23,387 bases of DNA from Bacteroidales bacterium M6 (GTDB lineage: Bacteria > Bacteroidota > Bacteroidia > Bacteroidales > Muribaculaceae), in contig LUJQ01000064.1 in the NCBI GenBank assembly GCA_001689485.1, positions 1 through 23,387 on the forward strand, given 5' to 3'. The notes under the pieces are model-generated. The model searched no databases. It was not told where the DNA came from and saw only the letters and a program-made list of their open reading frames with translations. Each line of letters starts with the position of its first letter. Position 1 is the stretch's first letter. The position numbers and the translations under genes were made by a program. Below, piece by piece: positions 13,429 to 22,257 of this stretch.

Positions 13429-13983
13429 TTACCTTGTAACGGCAGGCTTCATATCGTAGGATATCATTGCCACGGTAAATCCCCAATAGATAAACGCAAG
13501 CGCTGTAAGGAAACTTACCATCATCATGTCCTGAAGGTAACCGGCTTCAAGGAAGAAGAAGCCGATGAGAAGCAACAGGATGCCGTTGATGAGATACATC
13601 CACCAATATCGGTTGGCTCGCGAGCTTACGGACGCAATGATGGAGGCTATACCCCAGAAGATAAACACGATGGCAAGGAAATACGGGAACACAATTTCCG
13701 AAAGCACAATACTACGCACAAGCATGAATCCGACAAACATGTCAATCACACCACCGGCAAGCCACCATCCCCATCCCCTCGGACGGTTGACACCAGCCGA
13801 TACACAAAGCTGGACAACACCGGCCAAAATGAGCAACCAGCCGAAAATCTGCGATGCAACGGCAAAACCGGCAGCAGGCCAGAACCAATAGGCGAACCCA
13901 CCGATTACAAGCGCAATCCCTACAAACAGGACAACCCACCAATATTTGGTCTGTCCCCAAAAATTCAATGATAAGGTCTTCAT
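13429..13983 (-). CDS. HdeD-like (DUF308) six-helix membrane protein
   Basis: This 184-aa protein is mostly hydrophobic, with six helices at about 15-34, 40-62, 70-90, 96-118, 127-147 and 153-175, arranged as repeated short hairpins. Features such as GWLLILAGVVQLCVSAG, FIFWGIASIIAS and LLLIGFFFLEAG fit the HdeD/DUF308 family. HdeD is linked to acid resistance in Escherichia coli, but the role of distant homologues like this one is unknown. It is transcribed divergently from mutS2, across about 200 bases. A strong terminator follows, so it is probably monocistronic. No clear TAnnTTTG element was found upstream of it. Confidence 0.85.
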   Translation of the reverse strand: MKTLSLNFWGQTKYWWVVLFVGIALVIGGFAYWFWPAAGFAVASQIFGWLLILAGVVQLCVSAGVNRPRGWGWWLAGGVIDMFVGFMLVRSIVLSEIVFPYFLAIVFIFWGIASIIASVSSRANRYWWMYLINGILLLLIGFFFLEAGYLQDMMMVSFLTALAFIYWGFTVAMISYDMKPAVTR

Positions 13984-14120
13984 AATATAGTTAATTAGTG
14001 AAACATTATTTATTCCTCATTTTGATACTATAACACACCAAATAATGAAATAGTTGGAATCTCGCCCGTTGAATTTCAACAAACGCATGACCCGACGAAC
14101 CGCAATGCCTTACATACTAA

Positions 14121-14152
14121 TTTTATTATTCGGCGAAATGTGAGTAAATTTG
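14121..14152 (+). promoter_or_regulatory. Candidate mutS2 promoter (TTTT, 20 bases, TAAATTTG)
   Basis: TAAATTTG at 14145-14152 matches TAnnTTTG exactly, and a T-rich -33 segment (TTTT, 14121-14124) lies 20 bases upstream. The proposed TTG start of mutS2 is 31 bases after the -7 element. Confidence 0.55.
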
Positions 14153-14183
14153 CATATTCATATCAAAACAATCTCTACCAGCT

Positions 14184-16646
14184 TTGATTTATCCCGACTC
14201 ATTCGAACACAAGATAGGATTCGATGCCGTTCGCACGCGGCTCACCGAATTATGCGGCTCCTCGCTGGGTGCTGCCAACGTCCAGGCAATGCGGTTCTCA
14301 TCTGATTTCTCAATGATTGACCTCGAACTTAGGCGTACTGCAGAAATGCTGGCCATTGCCGAAAGCTCCGACCCGTTGCCGTTGCGCAACATGCACGATG
14401 TAACCACGACATTGAAACGGTGCCGGATAGAAGGGGCTTCGGTATCGCTTGACGAATTGCTAAAAATAAGGCAGTCGCTGCAAACCATAAGCGACCTGCA
14501 TGCGTTCTTCACCCCCAAATGTGACGACGGCACCCCTATGCCCTACCCGCTGCTGGCCGAACTATGTGCCGACATGACGGCATTTCCCGACATCAACCGG
14601 CAGATTGACCGCATTATCGACCCTCTAGGCAATATGCGCGACAATGCGTCGCCCTACCTTGCCGAAATACGCTCGGAACTGTCGCGTATATCGGCATCAG
14701 TCAATTCTATTATGCGGCGCGTAATGGCACGTGCCGTAGAAGCCGGATACCTCGACAAAGACACTACACCCACCGTGCGCAACGGACGCCTGGTGCTCCC
14801 CGTAGCACCCATGCACAAACGTAAAATCAACGGCATCGTACATGACGAATCGGCCACCGGGAAAACCTTCTTCATCGAACCGGCCGAAATCGTCGAGGTT
14901 AACAACCGAGGCCGAGAACTGGAGCTTGAAGAACGGCGCGAAATGATGCGCATACTCTCGGAGATAACGGCATTCATGCGCCCGTCAATTCCCGACATGC
15001 TCCAAAGTTATGAAATCCTCGGACTGCTCGATTTCATAATGGCCAAAGCCGTGTATGCCAAAGAAACAGGCGCCACACTCCCTCACATATCCCCTTCCAC
15101 CGAGTTGGAATGGTATCATGCAGTCCATCCGGTACTTCTCGAATCATTGCGACGCCAGGGGAAAGAAATCATACCGCTCGACATTACCCTCGACGGCAAC
15201 AACCGCATACTGATTATTTCCGGCCCTAACGCAGGTGGCAAGTCCGTATGCCTTAAAACCGTAGGCATAGTGCAGTACATGGCCCAGTGCGGCATGCTGC
15301 CCACCGTATATGAAAATTCCCATATCGGGATTTTCAAAGGCATCTTCATCGACATAGGCGATGACCAATCTATTGAAGATGATCTGTCGACATATTCCTC
15401 CCACCTGCGCAACATGAAGCATTTCCTGTCGCATGGCAACGATGCAACCCTCATCCTGATTGATGAGTTCGGCGGTGGCACGGAACCCCAGATAGGCGGT
15501 GCCATAGCCCAGGCCATACTCAAGGAATTTAATGACAAGCATCTTTGGGGTGTTATAACCACCCACTACCAGAACCTGAAACATTTCGCCGACGACACCG
15601 ACGGGCTTATAAACGGATCCATGCTCTATGACCGTCAGCAGATGCGCCCGCTTTTCCGCCTCTCCATCGGCAACCCAGGCAGTTCGTTCGCCATCGAAAT
15701 AGCCCGTAAAACCGGGTTACCGGCCTCGATTATCGACAATGCAGCCGAAATCGTGGGAAGCGACTACATCAACATGGATAAATACCTGCTCGATATAGCC
15801 CGCGACCGCCGCTACTGGGAAAACAAGAGACAGACAATCCGTCAGAAGGAGAAGAAAATCGAACAGGTGCTCGAACGCTATGAAGAAGATGCCGAAACAC
15901 TTCGTAGCAAACGGCGCGAAATCCTGGCCGAAGCCAAAGAGGAAGCCCGCAAGATTCTTGACGGAAGTAATGCCGCCATAGAAAGAACCATACGTGAAAT
16001 CAGGGAATCACAGGCAGAAAAAGAACGCACCGCCGAAGCCCGCCGACAGATGGCACAGGAAAAGGAAGCGCTTCTGAACGCCGATACACGTGCATCAAAA
16101 AACAAACTCCTGCAAAAAGCCCCGAAGGCAAAAAAGGGTAACGCCGACAAAACGTCCAAAAACACTCCCGCGCCGTCAGCGCCGCTCGCCGTAGGCGACA
16201 ACGTGAAACTCGACGGGCAAGGGACTCCCGGTAAAATCCTTGAAATAAACGGGAAAGATGCCGTGGTGGCTTTCGGGATGCTAAAAACCAATGTCAAACT
16301 CAACAGGCTGCAACGAACCCTTGCCCAACCCTCATCTGGTGTAAAATCCACTTCGTTCGTAAGCTCTTCGACCACCGACCGCCTACGCGAGCGCCAGCTT
16401 CAGTTCAAACGGGAAATCGATGTGCGGGGCATGCGTGCCGACGAGGCCATTCAGGCAGTGACCTACTTTATCGACGATGCCATACAGTTTAACCAGGACG
16501 AAGTGCGGATACTCCACGGCACCGGCACCGGCGCACTCCGACAGGCAATACGGCAATATCTCGACACAGTGCAAGGTGTAGCATCTTATCGCGACGAGCA
16601 TGTGCAATTCGGCGGGGCAGGTATAACAGTGGTCACCCTCTCATAA
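14184..16646 (+). CDS. mutS2: MutS2 family ATPase/endonuclease with C-terminal Smr domain
   Basis: This 820-aa protein is full length. The start is a TTG, chosen because the resulting MIYPDSFEHKIGFD matches the conserved N-terminus of Bacteroidetes MutS2 (MIYP--FE-KIGFD). The N-terminal MutS core (about 1-330) is followed by the ATPase domain with Walker A GPNAGGKS at 347-354 and Walker B-like LILIDEFGGGTEP. A long charged coiled coil spans about 540-640, then a linker. The Smr nuclease domain (about 744-820) has DVRGMRADEA and HGTGTGALR (His778). MutS2 binds branched DNA and counters homologous recombination; in some bacteria it acts on collided ribosomes through Smr. The AlkD-like gene follows after 7 bases, suggesting an operon. 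Confidence 0.96.
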   Translation: MIYPDSFEHKIGFDAVRTRLTELCGSSLGAANVQAMRFSSDFSMIDLELRRTAEMLAIAESSDPLPLRNMHDVTTTLKRCRIEGASVSLDELLKIRQSLQTISDLHAFFTPKCDDGTPMPYPLLAELCADMTAFPDINRQIDRIIDPLGNMRDNASPYLAEIRSELSRISASVNSIMRRVMARAVEAGYLDKDTTPTVRNGRLVLPVAPMHKRKINGIVHDESATGKTFFIEPAEIVEVNNRGRELELEERREMMRILSEITAFMRPSIPDMLQSYEILGLLDFIMAKAVYAKETGATLPHISPSTELEWYHAVHPVLLESLRRQGKEIIPLDITLDGNNRILIISGPNAGGKSVCLKTVGIVQYMAQCGMLPTVYENSHIGIFKGIFIDIGDDQSIEDDLSTYSSHLRNMKHFLSHGNDATLILIDEFGGGTEPQIGGAIAQAILKEFNDKHLWGVITTHYQNLKHFADDTDGLINGSMLYDRQQMRPLFRLSIGNPGSSFAIEIARKTGLPASIIDNAAEIVGSDYINMDKYLLDIARDRRYWENKRQTIRQKEKKIEQVLERYEEDAETLRSKRREILAEAKEEARKILDGSNAAIERTIREIRESQAEKERTAEARRQMAQEKEALLNADTRASKNKLLQKAPKAKKGNADKTSKNTPAPSAPLAVGDNVKLDGQGTPGKILEINGKDAVVAFGMLKTNVKLNRLQRTLAQPSSGVKSTSFVSSSTTDRLRERQLQFKREIDVRGMRADEAIQAVTYFIDDAIQFNQDEVRILHGTGTGALRQAIRQYLDTVQGVASYRDEHVQFGGAGITVVTLS

Positions 16647-16653
16647 AATCAAC

Positions 16654-17388
16654 ATGACAATGGCAACGCCGTTCAAGCTGTCGGATGGCAGCACCATTCT
16701 CGACCGGTTGCTCCTGATGAACAAATCAGGCAACAAAGTTTTGGTCCAAAAACTTAACCCGGGGATTGAGAACGTGCTGGGGTTACGTGTACCCCACCTG
16801 CGGGCGCTTGCAAAAGAGATAGCCTTGCATCCTGATTTGAAACATTACCTTGACAATCCGGGCGATTTCTACATGGAAGAACGGATGCTTCACGGCATGG
16901 TATTGGGGCAGATACATGTAGATGATGCCGAAACATACATGCAGCTGGTCGACCGCTTTGTCAGCAAAATCAACTCCTGGTCGGTCTGCGACACATTCAC
17001 ATTTTCAGGACGTCAGAAATTTGTCGACGCAAACCGTACCCTCGTACTCAACCGAATGCTGCATTATCTACACAGCCCAAATGAATATGAAGTGCGGTTC
17101 GGCGTAGTAATGCTTATGCAGCATTTCATCAAGGCCGATAACGCTGACTGGTTCATGGATATAATGGAAAGTGTGACACATACCGCCTACTATGTCCGTA
17201 TGGCCGTAGCCTGGGCTATATCCGTAGCATATGTCAAAGCTCCCGAAACCGTTTTCAAACGCCTGACCACATCACCTATAGACGATTGGACATTCAACAA
17301 GTCAATATCCAAGATTATAGAATCCTATCGCGTTGCGGACGCCGACAAAACCCGTCTCCGAACACTGCGACGTCATCGCAAACAATAA
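16654..17388 (+). CDS. AlkD-like DNA alkylation repair protein (HEAT-repeat glycosylase family)
   Basis: This 244-aa, all-helical protein matches the DNA alkylation repair (AlkC/AlkD) family. By my count Trp109 and Asp113 (NSWSVCDTF), Arg148 (YEVRFGV) and Trp187 (RMAVAWAISV) fall at the same positions as the substrate-contacting residues I recall for Bacillus cereus AlkD. It would remove N3- or N7-alkylated purines without flipping the base. The gene lies 7 bases after mutS2 on the same strand, so the two are probably co-transcribed, linking alkylation repair with recombination control. A second in-frame ATG two codons downstream is possible. The next gene converges from the other side with 37 bases between stops and no strong terminator visible. 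Confidence 0.9.
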   Translation: MTMATPFKLSDGSTILDRLLLMNKSGNKVLVQKLNPGIENVLGLRVPHLRALAKEIALHPDLKHYLDNPGDFYMEERMLHGMVLGQIHVDDAETYMQLVDRFVSKINSWSVCDTFTFSGRQKFVDANRTLVLNRMLHYLHSPNEYEVRFGVVMLMQHFIKADNADWFMDIMESVTHTAYYVRMAVAWAISVAYVKAPETVFKRLTTSPIDDWTFNKSISKIIESYRVADADKTRLRTLRRHRKQ

Positions 17389-17425
17389 TCCGAGGCATTA
17401 CCGAAACGGTCATTAAAAGATCATG

Positions 17426-18310
17426 TCACTCACCGACGCGCGGACGGACATAGACACCCGACGGGCGCGGGTCGATGGTAGGATTACCGGGATTGCCCCA
17501 GCTATTGCCGGAGGCGGAACGTATAACCTGGTAAAGTATGCCCCCGACATCTATGCCGATTTCGGCTCCACCCGAAGTGCGGTAATAGGGCATTACAATA
17601 GGCTGTGTTTCCCAACGGCCATAAGCAACTGAGCGATAACTCTGTGCGCCGACTTTAACGCCCCAATGAGGATGGAAACGCCAATTCAGATAACCGCCAA
17701 AAGTCGGAGTTGCCACATAACCCATCATAGCAGTCTGATTGATTCCGGTGGGGGAATTATATGAGCCGAAAACCGTAACGCCCAGATGTTCGTTGATTTC
17801 GTAAGATAGTGAGCCACCGAAACCATAGGAAGTGGCAAGACCGTTGAAATATCCATATTTGGTAACAGAACCGAACAGCGACAACGTGAAAGCCCCTACC
17901 TGTTGACGGAAATTCAAAGCCCCCGATTCTATACCCATCAATCCCGGCAAATCCTGCCGTGACCCTGTGGCAAAAATGCCGCCGCTTCCCCATGAATCCA
18001 GCATTGCAACGCCTGGAATAAATCCCATCGAGGATAAACGTGCAGCATTAGGATTAACCCGCAATCCGGGTTGAAATGGAATGTTCATGTCGGATATTTT
18101 CCCGTAATCAGGCACAGGAACAGATATCCTTGTTCCCAAATCCATCTGATTTTTAAACACCCCTGGGGCATTATCCATATCCGAAACTTCAGAAACTGGT
18201 CGGAGCAATTCGTCTGTAAGGCCATCGGAGATGGAGTCACGCTCGTGAGGGTAGGCTGGAGAAGTGAACGTGACGAGCGTCAGTCCGATTACAATAAGGA
18301 GAGGTTTCAT
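17426..18310 (-). CDS. Exported beta-rich (outer-membrane barrel-like) protein downstream of feoAB
   Basis: The ATG at 18310 gives 294 residues starting MKPLLIVIGLTLVTFTSPAYPHE, a signal peptide; a longer frame to 18355 would run into feoAB and lacks signal character. After a linker (about 25-75) comes a series of alternating strands with Gly and aromatic residues, such as GAFTLSLFGSVTKYGYFNG, GFGGSLSYEI, GVTVFGSYNSPTG and GGYLNWRFHPHWGVKVGA. This suggests an 8- to 12-strand outer-membrane barrel. The C-terminus (PSGVYVRPRVGE) does not end in an aromatic residue, which is atypical. No named family is recognised. It begins 16 bases after feoAB on the same strand, so it is probably co-transcribed and may serve iron acquisition; that link is inference. 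Confidence 0.8.
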   Translation of the reverse strand: MKPLLIVIGLTLVTFTSPAYPHERDSISDGLTDELLRPVSEVSDMDNAPGVFKNQMDLGTRISVPVPDYGKISDMNIPFQPGLRVNPNAARLSSMGFIPGVAMLDSWGSGGIFATGSRQDLPGLMGIESGALNFRQQVGAFTLSLFGSVTKYGYFNGLATSYGFGGSLSYEINEHLGVTVFGSYNSPTGINQTAMMGYVATPTFGGYLNWRFHPHWGVKVGAQSYRSVAYGRWETQPIVMPYYRTSGGAEIGIDVGGILYQVIRSASGNSWGNPGNPTIDPRPSGVYVRPRVGE

Positions 18311-18326
18311 AGATTTAAAATTATCG

Positions 18327-20735
18327 TCAGAACAATAACGCAACCCGATAGGCAATGAATGCCGCTAACCACGCAACTGCGGTGTTATACATGATGGTAA
18401 ACAAACCATAACGCCAAGAGCGTGTTTCCTTCACTATTGCCACTATAGTGGCTACACAGGGACAATAGAGCAGGATGAAAATCATAAAGCTCAAAGCATT
18501 AGCCCGGTTGAAATCGGGCTTGCCGGCACCCGTCAGGGATGTTGACAACCGCTGCGACAAGGAATGTTCCGAAGCTTCTTCGGAACCTGTGTAAAGCACT
18601 CCCAGCGTGGAAACCACAATTTCCTTTGCAGGGACACCGGCAACCGCTGCCACTGTGGCACGCCAGGAAAATCCAAGCGGAGCCAGCACCGGATTGACAG
18701 CCTTCCCCATCATTTCAAGATATGAGTCGTGCCGGGGATTGATTTCATCGCTCCCAGCTATGTTCTCGCTCTGTATTCCCGCCGGTTCGACATCCCTCAA
18801 AGGGAAATAGTTGAGCGCCCACACTATGACGGATGCCAACAGGATTATACCTCCCATCTTGCTCAGGTATTGTTTCCCTTTGGCCCACATGTGGCGCAGT
18901 GAGGTTTTCATGGTAGGTACACGGTAGGGGGGCAGTTCCATCACAAACGGGGTTTCATCACGTTTGAAAAAGAATTTGCGAAGAATCCTGGCAGTTAGCA
19001 CCGCAATCACAACACCCAGGATATACATCCCTAAAAATACCAACGCGGCATGAGCCTCGAAGAAAGTCCCAATCAGCAACACATATACCGGCAGACGGGC
19101 CGAACACGACATAAACGGGGTTATAAGCACCGTTATAGCCCTGCTCGAACGGCTTTCGATTGCCCGCGCGGCCATAATTGCGGGAACATTACACCCGAAA
19201 CCCATAACCAATGGGATAAACGATTTGCCATGCAGGCCGATACGGTGCATCAGCCGGTCCATTATGAATGCCGCCCGTGCCATATAGCCCGAATCCTCCA
19301 TGAATGATATGAAGAAAAACAGAATCAGTATATTAGGCAGGAACACTATCACCCCCCCAACCCCGCCGATCACGCCGTTGGCAAGCAAGTCCTTCAACGG
19401 CCCGCCGGCAATGTTTGAGTTAACCATATCGGCAAGCCATGCCACACCGGTCTCAATCCATTCCTGCGGGAATTTGCCCACGAAAAATGTGAACCAGAAA
19501 ATAAAAAGCATAGCCAGTATGAATATCGGGAATCCGAAAAGGCGGCTTGTAACTAACGCATCAATCATGCGGGTGGTATCATTGGCCTGCTTCGTGCTTT
19601 TCTGCATGGTTTCGGCTAGTGCTCCCGATATAAACCCGTATTTCTCACCGGCAATCATAGCCGACACATCCTCCTCTGGATGAAGTTGTGACAAATGTGC
19701 CAGTTCACGGTCACGCAGGCCAAAAATCCTGTCAGCATCAGCCATTTCCCTTACAGCATTCTCAGCCTCGGCATCACCTTCCATCAATTTTATGGCAAGA
19801 TAACGAGGCGAATAGTGCGGATTCACCGACTTGTCAGCCTTGATAGCATCCTTAACATCGGCAACAGCCTCCTCCAAATCATGCCCTAAACGCACATGTA
19901 CATGCCTCACCACCGGGTTACGACGCTCATACACCTCGATGATGGTATCGAACAATTCCCCCACCCCCTCGCCGGTGCGGCTCACCGTAGGAACCACCGG
20001 CACGCCGATCATGCTGCCGAGAGCTTCGTAATCAAGCACGGTTCCGGCATTGCGCATCTCGTCATACATATTGAGCGCAATCACCATCGGGTGATCCATG
20101 TCAATCAGTTCTGTGGTGAGATACATATTCCGTTCGAGATTTGACCCGTCGACAACATTCACGATTATATCGGGATTATGGTCACGCAGGTAACGACGCA
20201 CATACCGCTCTTCAGGAGAATATGCCGAAAGGGAATAAGTTCCCGGCAGGTCGACAATCCTGAAAGTATATCCACCGTGGCGGAACACACCTGTTTTTGA
20301 ATCGACAGTCACACCGCTGTAGTTTCCCACATGCTCCTGGGCACCTGATGCCACATTGAAAAGCGATGTCTTGCCGCAATTGGGATTGCCTATCAGAGCC
20401 ACGTTTACGGTGCGTCGTTCCCCCTCATAACGTTCACGATGAACCGAGTCGTAATCCTCGCTCTCCCCCACATTCACCTTGGGTATATCTGCGGAATTAT
20501 CATAATCAGCCTCAATCGGCACTACCTCTATCATTTCGGCCTCGCTTCTGCGTAGCGACACCTCATAGCCCATCAGGCTGTATTTGACAGGATCTTTCAA
20601 CGGGGCGGAAAGTATAGCTTTGATTTTACGCCCTTTCACAAACCCCATCTCCATAACGCGTTTACGGAAAGCGCCATGCCCTAAAACTTTCACTATGACG
20701 GCCGTCTCGCCGCTTTTCAAATCAGATAACCTCAT
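18327..20735 (-). CDS. feoB: Ferrous iron transporter, FeoA-FeoB fusion
   Basis: This 802-aa protein joins a FeoA SH3-like domain (about 1-74, MRLSDLKSGETAVIVKVLG) to FeoB, a fusion common in Bacteroidetes. The GTPase domain has G1 GNPNCGKTS (116-124), G2-region GVTVDSKTG (141-149), G3 DLPGTYSLS (162-170) and G4 NMYD (222-225). The membrane part has Gate motifs with GFGCNVPAIMAAR and, near the end, LLYCPCVATIVAIVKE. It imports Fe2+ across the inner membrane, driven or gated by nucleotide hydrolysis. It is likely regulated by iron: a promoter-like element and a small palindrome lie upstream. The exported beta-rich gene follows after 16 bases. Divergently, the radical SAM operon starts 271 bases away. 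Confidence 0.97.
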   Translation of the reverse strand: MRLSDLKSGETAVIVKVLGHGAFRKRVMEMGFVKGRKIKAILSAPLKDPVKYSLMGYEVSLRRSEAEMIEVVPIEADYDNSADIPKVNVGESEDYDSVHRERYEGERRTVNVALIGNPNCGKTSLFNVASGAQEHVGNYSGVTVDSKTGVFRHGGYTFRIVDLPGTYSLSAYSPEERYVRRYLRDHNPDIIVNVVDGSNLERNMYLTTELIDMDHPMVIALNMYDEMRNAGTVLDYEALGSMIGVPVVPTVSRTGEGVGELFDTIIEVYERRNPVVRHVHVRLGHDLEEAVADVKDAIKADKSVNPHYSPRYLAIKLMEGDAEAENAVREMADADRIFGLRDRELAHLSQLHPEEDVSAMIAGEKYGFISGALAETMQKSTKQANDTTRMIDALVTSRLFGFPIFILAMLFIFWFTFFVGKFPQEWIETGVAWLADMVNSNIAGGPLKDLLANGVIGGVGGVIVFLPNILILFFFISFMEDSGYMARAAFIMDRLMHRIGLHGKSFIPLVMGFGCNVPAIMAARAIESRSSRAITVLITPFMSCSARLPVYVLLIGTFFEAHAALVFLGMYILGVVIAVLTARILRKFFFKRDETPFVMELPPYRVPTMKTSLRHMWAKGKQYLSKMGGIILLASVIVWALNYFPLRDVEPAGIQSENIAGSDEINPRHDSYLEMMGKAVNPVLAPLGFSWRATVAAVAGVPAKEIVVSTLGVLYTGSEEASEHSLSQRLSTSLTGAGKPDFNRANALSFMIFILLYCPCVATIVAIVKETRSWRYGLFTIMYNTAVAWLAAFIAYRVALLF

Positions 20736-20775
20736 TCCTAAGAAACTATTGCATATGCGTTATCCCCCTGCCAAT

Positions 20776-20786
20776 GTCATGATGAC
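20776..20786. promoter_or_regulatory. Candidate operator upstream of feoAB (GTCAT-G-ATGAC)
   Basis: A perfect 5-1-5 palindrome lies just downstream of the candidate -7 element, about where transcription would start. That is a common place for a metal-dependent repressor of the Fur or DtxR kind. No consensus for this lineage is matched, so this is tentative. Confidence 0.3.
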
Positions 20787-20793
20787 TACAATG

Positions 20794-20824
20794 CAAATGT
20801 CGGAAATTATCCCCAATCATTAAA
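20794..20824 (-). promoter_or_regulatory. Candidate feoAB promoter (TTTA, 19 bases, GACATTTG)
   Basis: On the minus strand GACATTTG (20801-20794) is one base off TAnnTTTG, and TTTA (20824-20821) lies 19 bases upstream as the -33 element. The feoAB ATG is 58 bases downstream. Confidence 0.45.
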
Positions 20825-20991
20825 TATGAATATATCCCTTTATGTGAAACAGCTCCGAATAATAACACAATTTAACAATAGCGACCCTTATATTCAGCCT
20901 GTTCTGAACAATAATGCTTACAGCGAAAAACCGGCCGCGAATGCAAACAATTATTAACCTTGTAATGAAAAAAATATGCCCACATGTTTTA

Positions 20992-20999
20992 TAATTTTG
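20992..20999 (+). promoter_or_regulatory. -7 element TAATTTTG directly before the radical SAM start codon
   Basis: TAATTTTG matches TAnnTTTG exactly and ends 7 bases before the ATG at 21007. If used, the transcript would begin a few bases before or at the start codon. No good -33 element is seen. Confidence 0.5.
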
Positions 21000-21006
21000 C
21001 GTCATC

Positions 21007-22257
21007 ATGACAGAATCAGTACTCAACCGACTACAAACGCTTGCCGCAGCGGCAAAATACGACGTGTCGTGTTCGTCGAGCGGAACTGTCCGACGCAACA
21101 ACGGCGCCGGGGTCGGCAATACCGTGGGAGGGATAGGCATATGTCACAGCTTTGCCGACGACGGGCGCTGCATAGCGCTACTGAAGGTGATGCTGACCAA
21201 CAGGTGCATATATGATTGCGCATACTGCATCAACAGGCGCACCAATGACATTCCGCGTGCCACCCTTTCGGTAAGCGAACTGGTTGAAATTACAATGGAA
21301 TTCTATCGCCGCAACTATATTGAGGGACTGTTTCTCAGTTCCGGGGTCGTCAGAAATCCCGACTATACGATGGAACGCCTTGTGCAGGTTGCAGCCGACC
21401 TGCGCCAAAAACATCGCTTCAACGGCTATATACACTTGAAAAGCATCCCTGGTGCATCGCAGGAGCTGGTAAGACGCGCCGGTCTGTATGCCGACCGAAT
21501 GAGCGTCAACATCGAAATCCCTAACGAGCCGTCATTAAAATATCTTGCGCCTGAAAAGAGCCACCGAAGCGTGTTCGAACCGATGGGTTATATCCGTGCC
21601 GGAGTACTTGAAAACAAGGAAGACCGCCAACGTTTGCGCCATGTGCCACGGTTCGTACCGGCCGGTCAGAGCACTCAGATGATTGTAGGTGCATCACCCG
21701 ATACTGACCGTGATATCCTGCGTCTGTCGTCAGCCCTTTATGCCACCCCCACCATGCGGCGCGTCTATTATTCGGGATATGTCGCGGTCAACACTTACGA
21801 CACCCGCCTTCCAGCTTTGAAGCAACCTCCTTTGGTGCGTGAACACCGTCTTTATCAAGCCGACTGGCTCATGAGGTTCTACGGATTCAACGCCGATGAA
21901 ATTGCCGATGAAGGCAACCCGCTGCTCGATTTGGAAATAGACCCGAAACTATCGTGGGCGTTACGCAACCCGCAGCTGTTCCCTGTCGATGTAAACCGGG
22001 CCGACTATGAAACCATCCTGCGCGTTCCGGGCATAGGGGTGAAATCAGCCGCACTGATAATCGAGGCACGACGCTTCCGACGGCTTAATTCCGACCATCT
22101 CAAAAAAATAGGTGTGGTGATGAAACGTGCACGCTACTTCATCACATGTGCCGAACTTGCAACGCGATGCATAACCGACGTGTCGCCGGAATATGTGCGC
22201 CGCGCCCTGACATCCACAGCCCCGCCTGAACAGCTTACCCTCAAATTCCTATCCTGA
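21007..22257 (+). CDS. Radical SAM protein with helix-hairpin-helix, putative DNA modification/repair
   Basis: This 416-aa protein has the radical SAM cluster motif NRCIYDCAYC (Cys67, Cys71, Cys74), preceded by the conserved N-terminal segment AAKYDVSCSSSGTVRR. A second domain near the C-terminus (about 324-380) contains the DNA-binding helix-hairpin-helix VPGIGVKSAALIIEARR. This is the family annotated as putative DNA modification/repair radical SAM protein (TIGR03916), which is genetically linked to DUF4130 or uracil-DNA-glycosylase-like partners. The reaction is not known to me. The next gene starts on the last base of the stop codon (TGATG), so the two are translationally coupled. The start fits the family N-terminus; the mRNA may be leaderless. 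Confidence 0.92.
   Translation: MTESVLNRLQTLAAAAKYDVSCSSSGTVRRNNGAGVGNTVGGIGICHSFADDGRCIALLKVMLTNRCIYDCAYCINRRTNDIPRATLSVSELVEITMEFYRRNYIEGLFLSSGVVRNPDYTMERLVQVAADLRQKHRFNGYIHLKSIPGASQELVRRAGLYADRMSVNIEIPNEPSLKYLAPEKSHRSVFEPMGYIRAGVLENKEDRQRLRHVPRFVPAGQSTQMIVGASPDTDRDILRLSSALYATPTMRRVYYSGYVAVNTYDTRLPALKQPPLVREHRLYQADWLMRFYGFNADEIADEGNPLLDLEIDPKLSWALRNPQLFPVDVNRADYETILRVPGIGVKSAALIIEARRFRRLNSDHLKKIGVVMKRARYFITCAELATRCITDVSPEYVRRALTSTAPPEQLTLKFLS

Noticed and set aside
17389..17425. Terminator between the converging AlkD-like and barrel-like genes
   Set aside because: Only a 4-base stem (ACCG-AAA-CGGT) without a T run is present.
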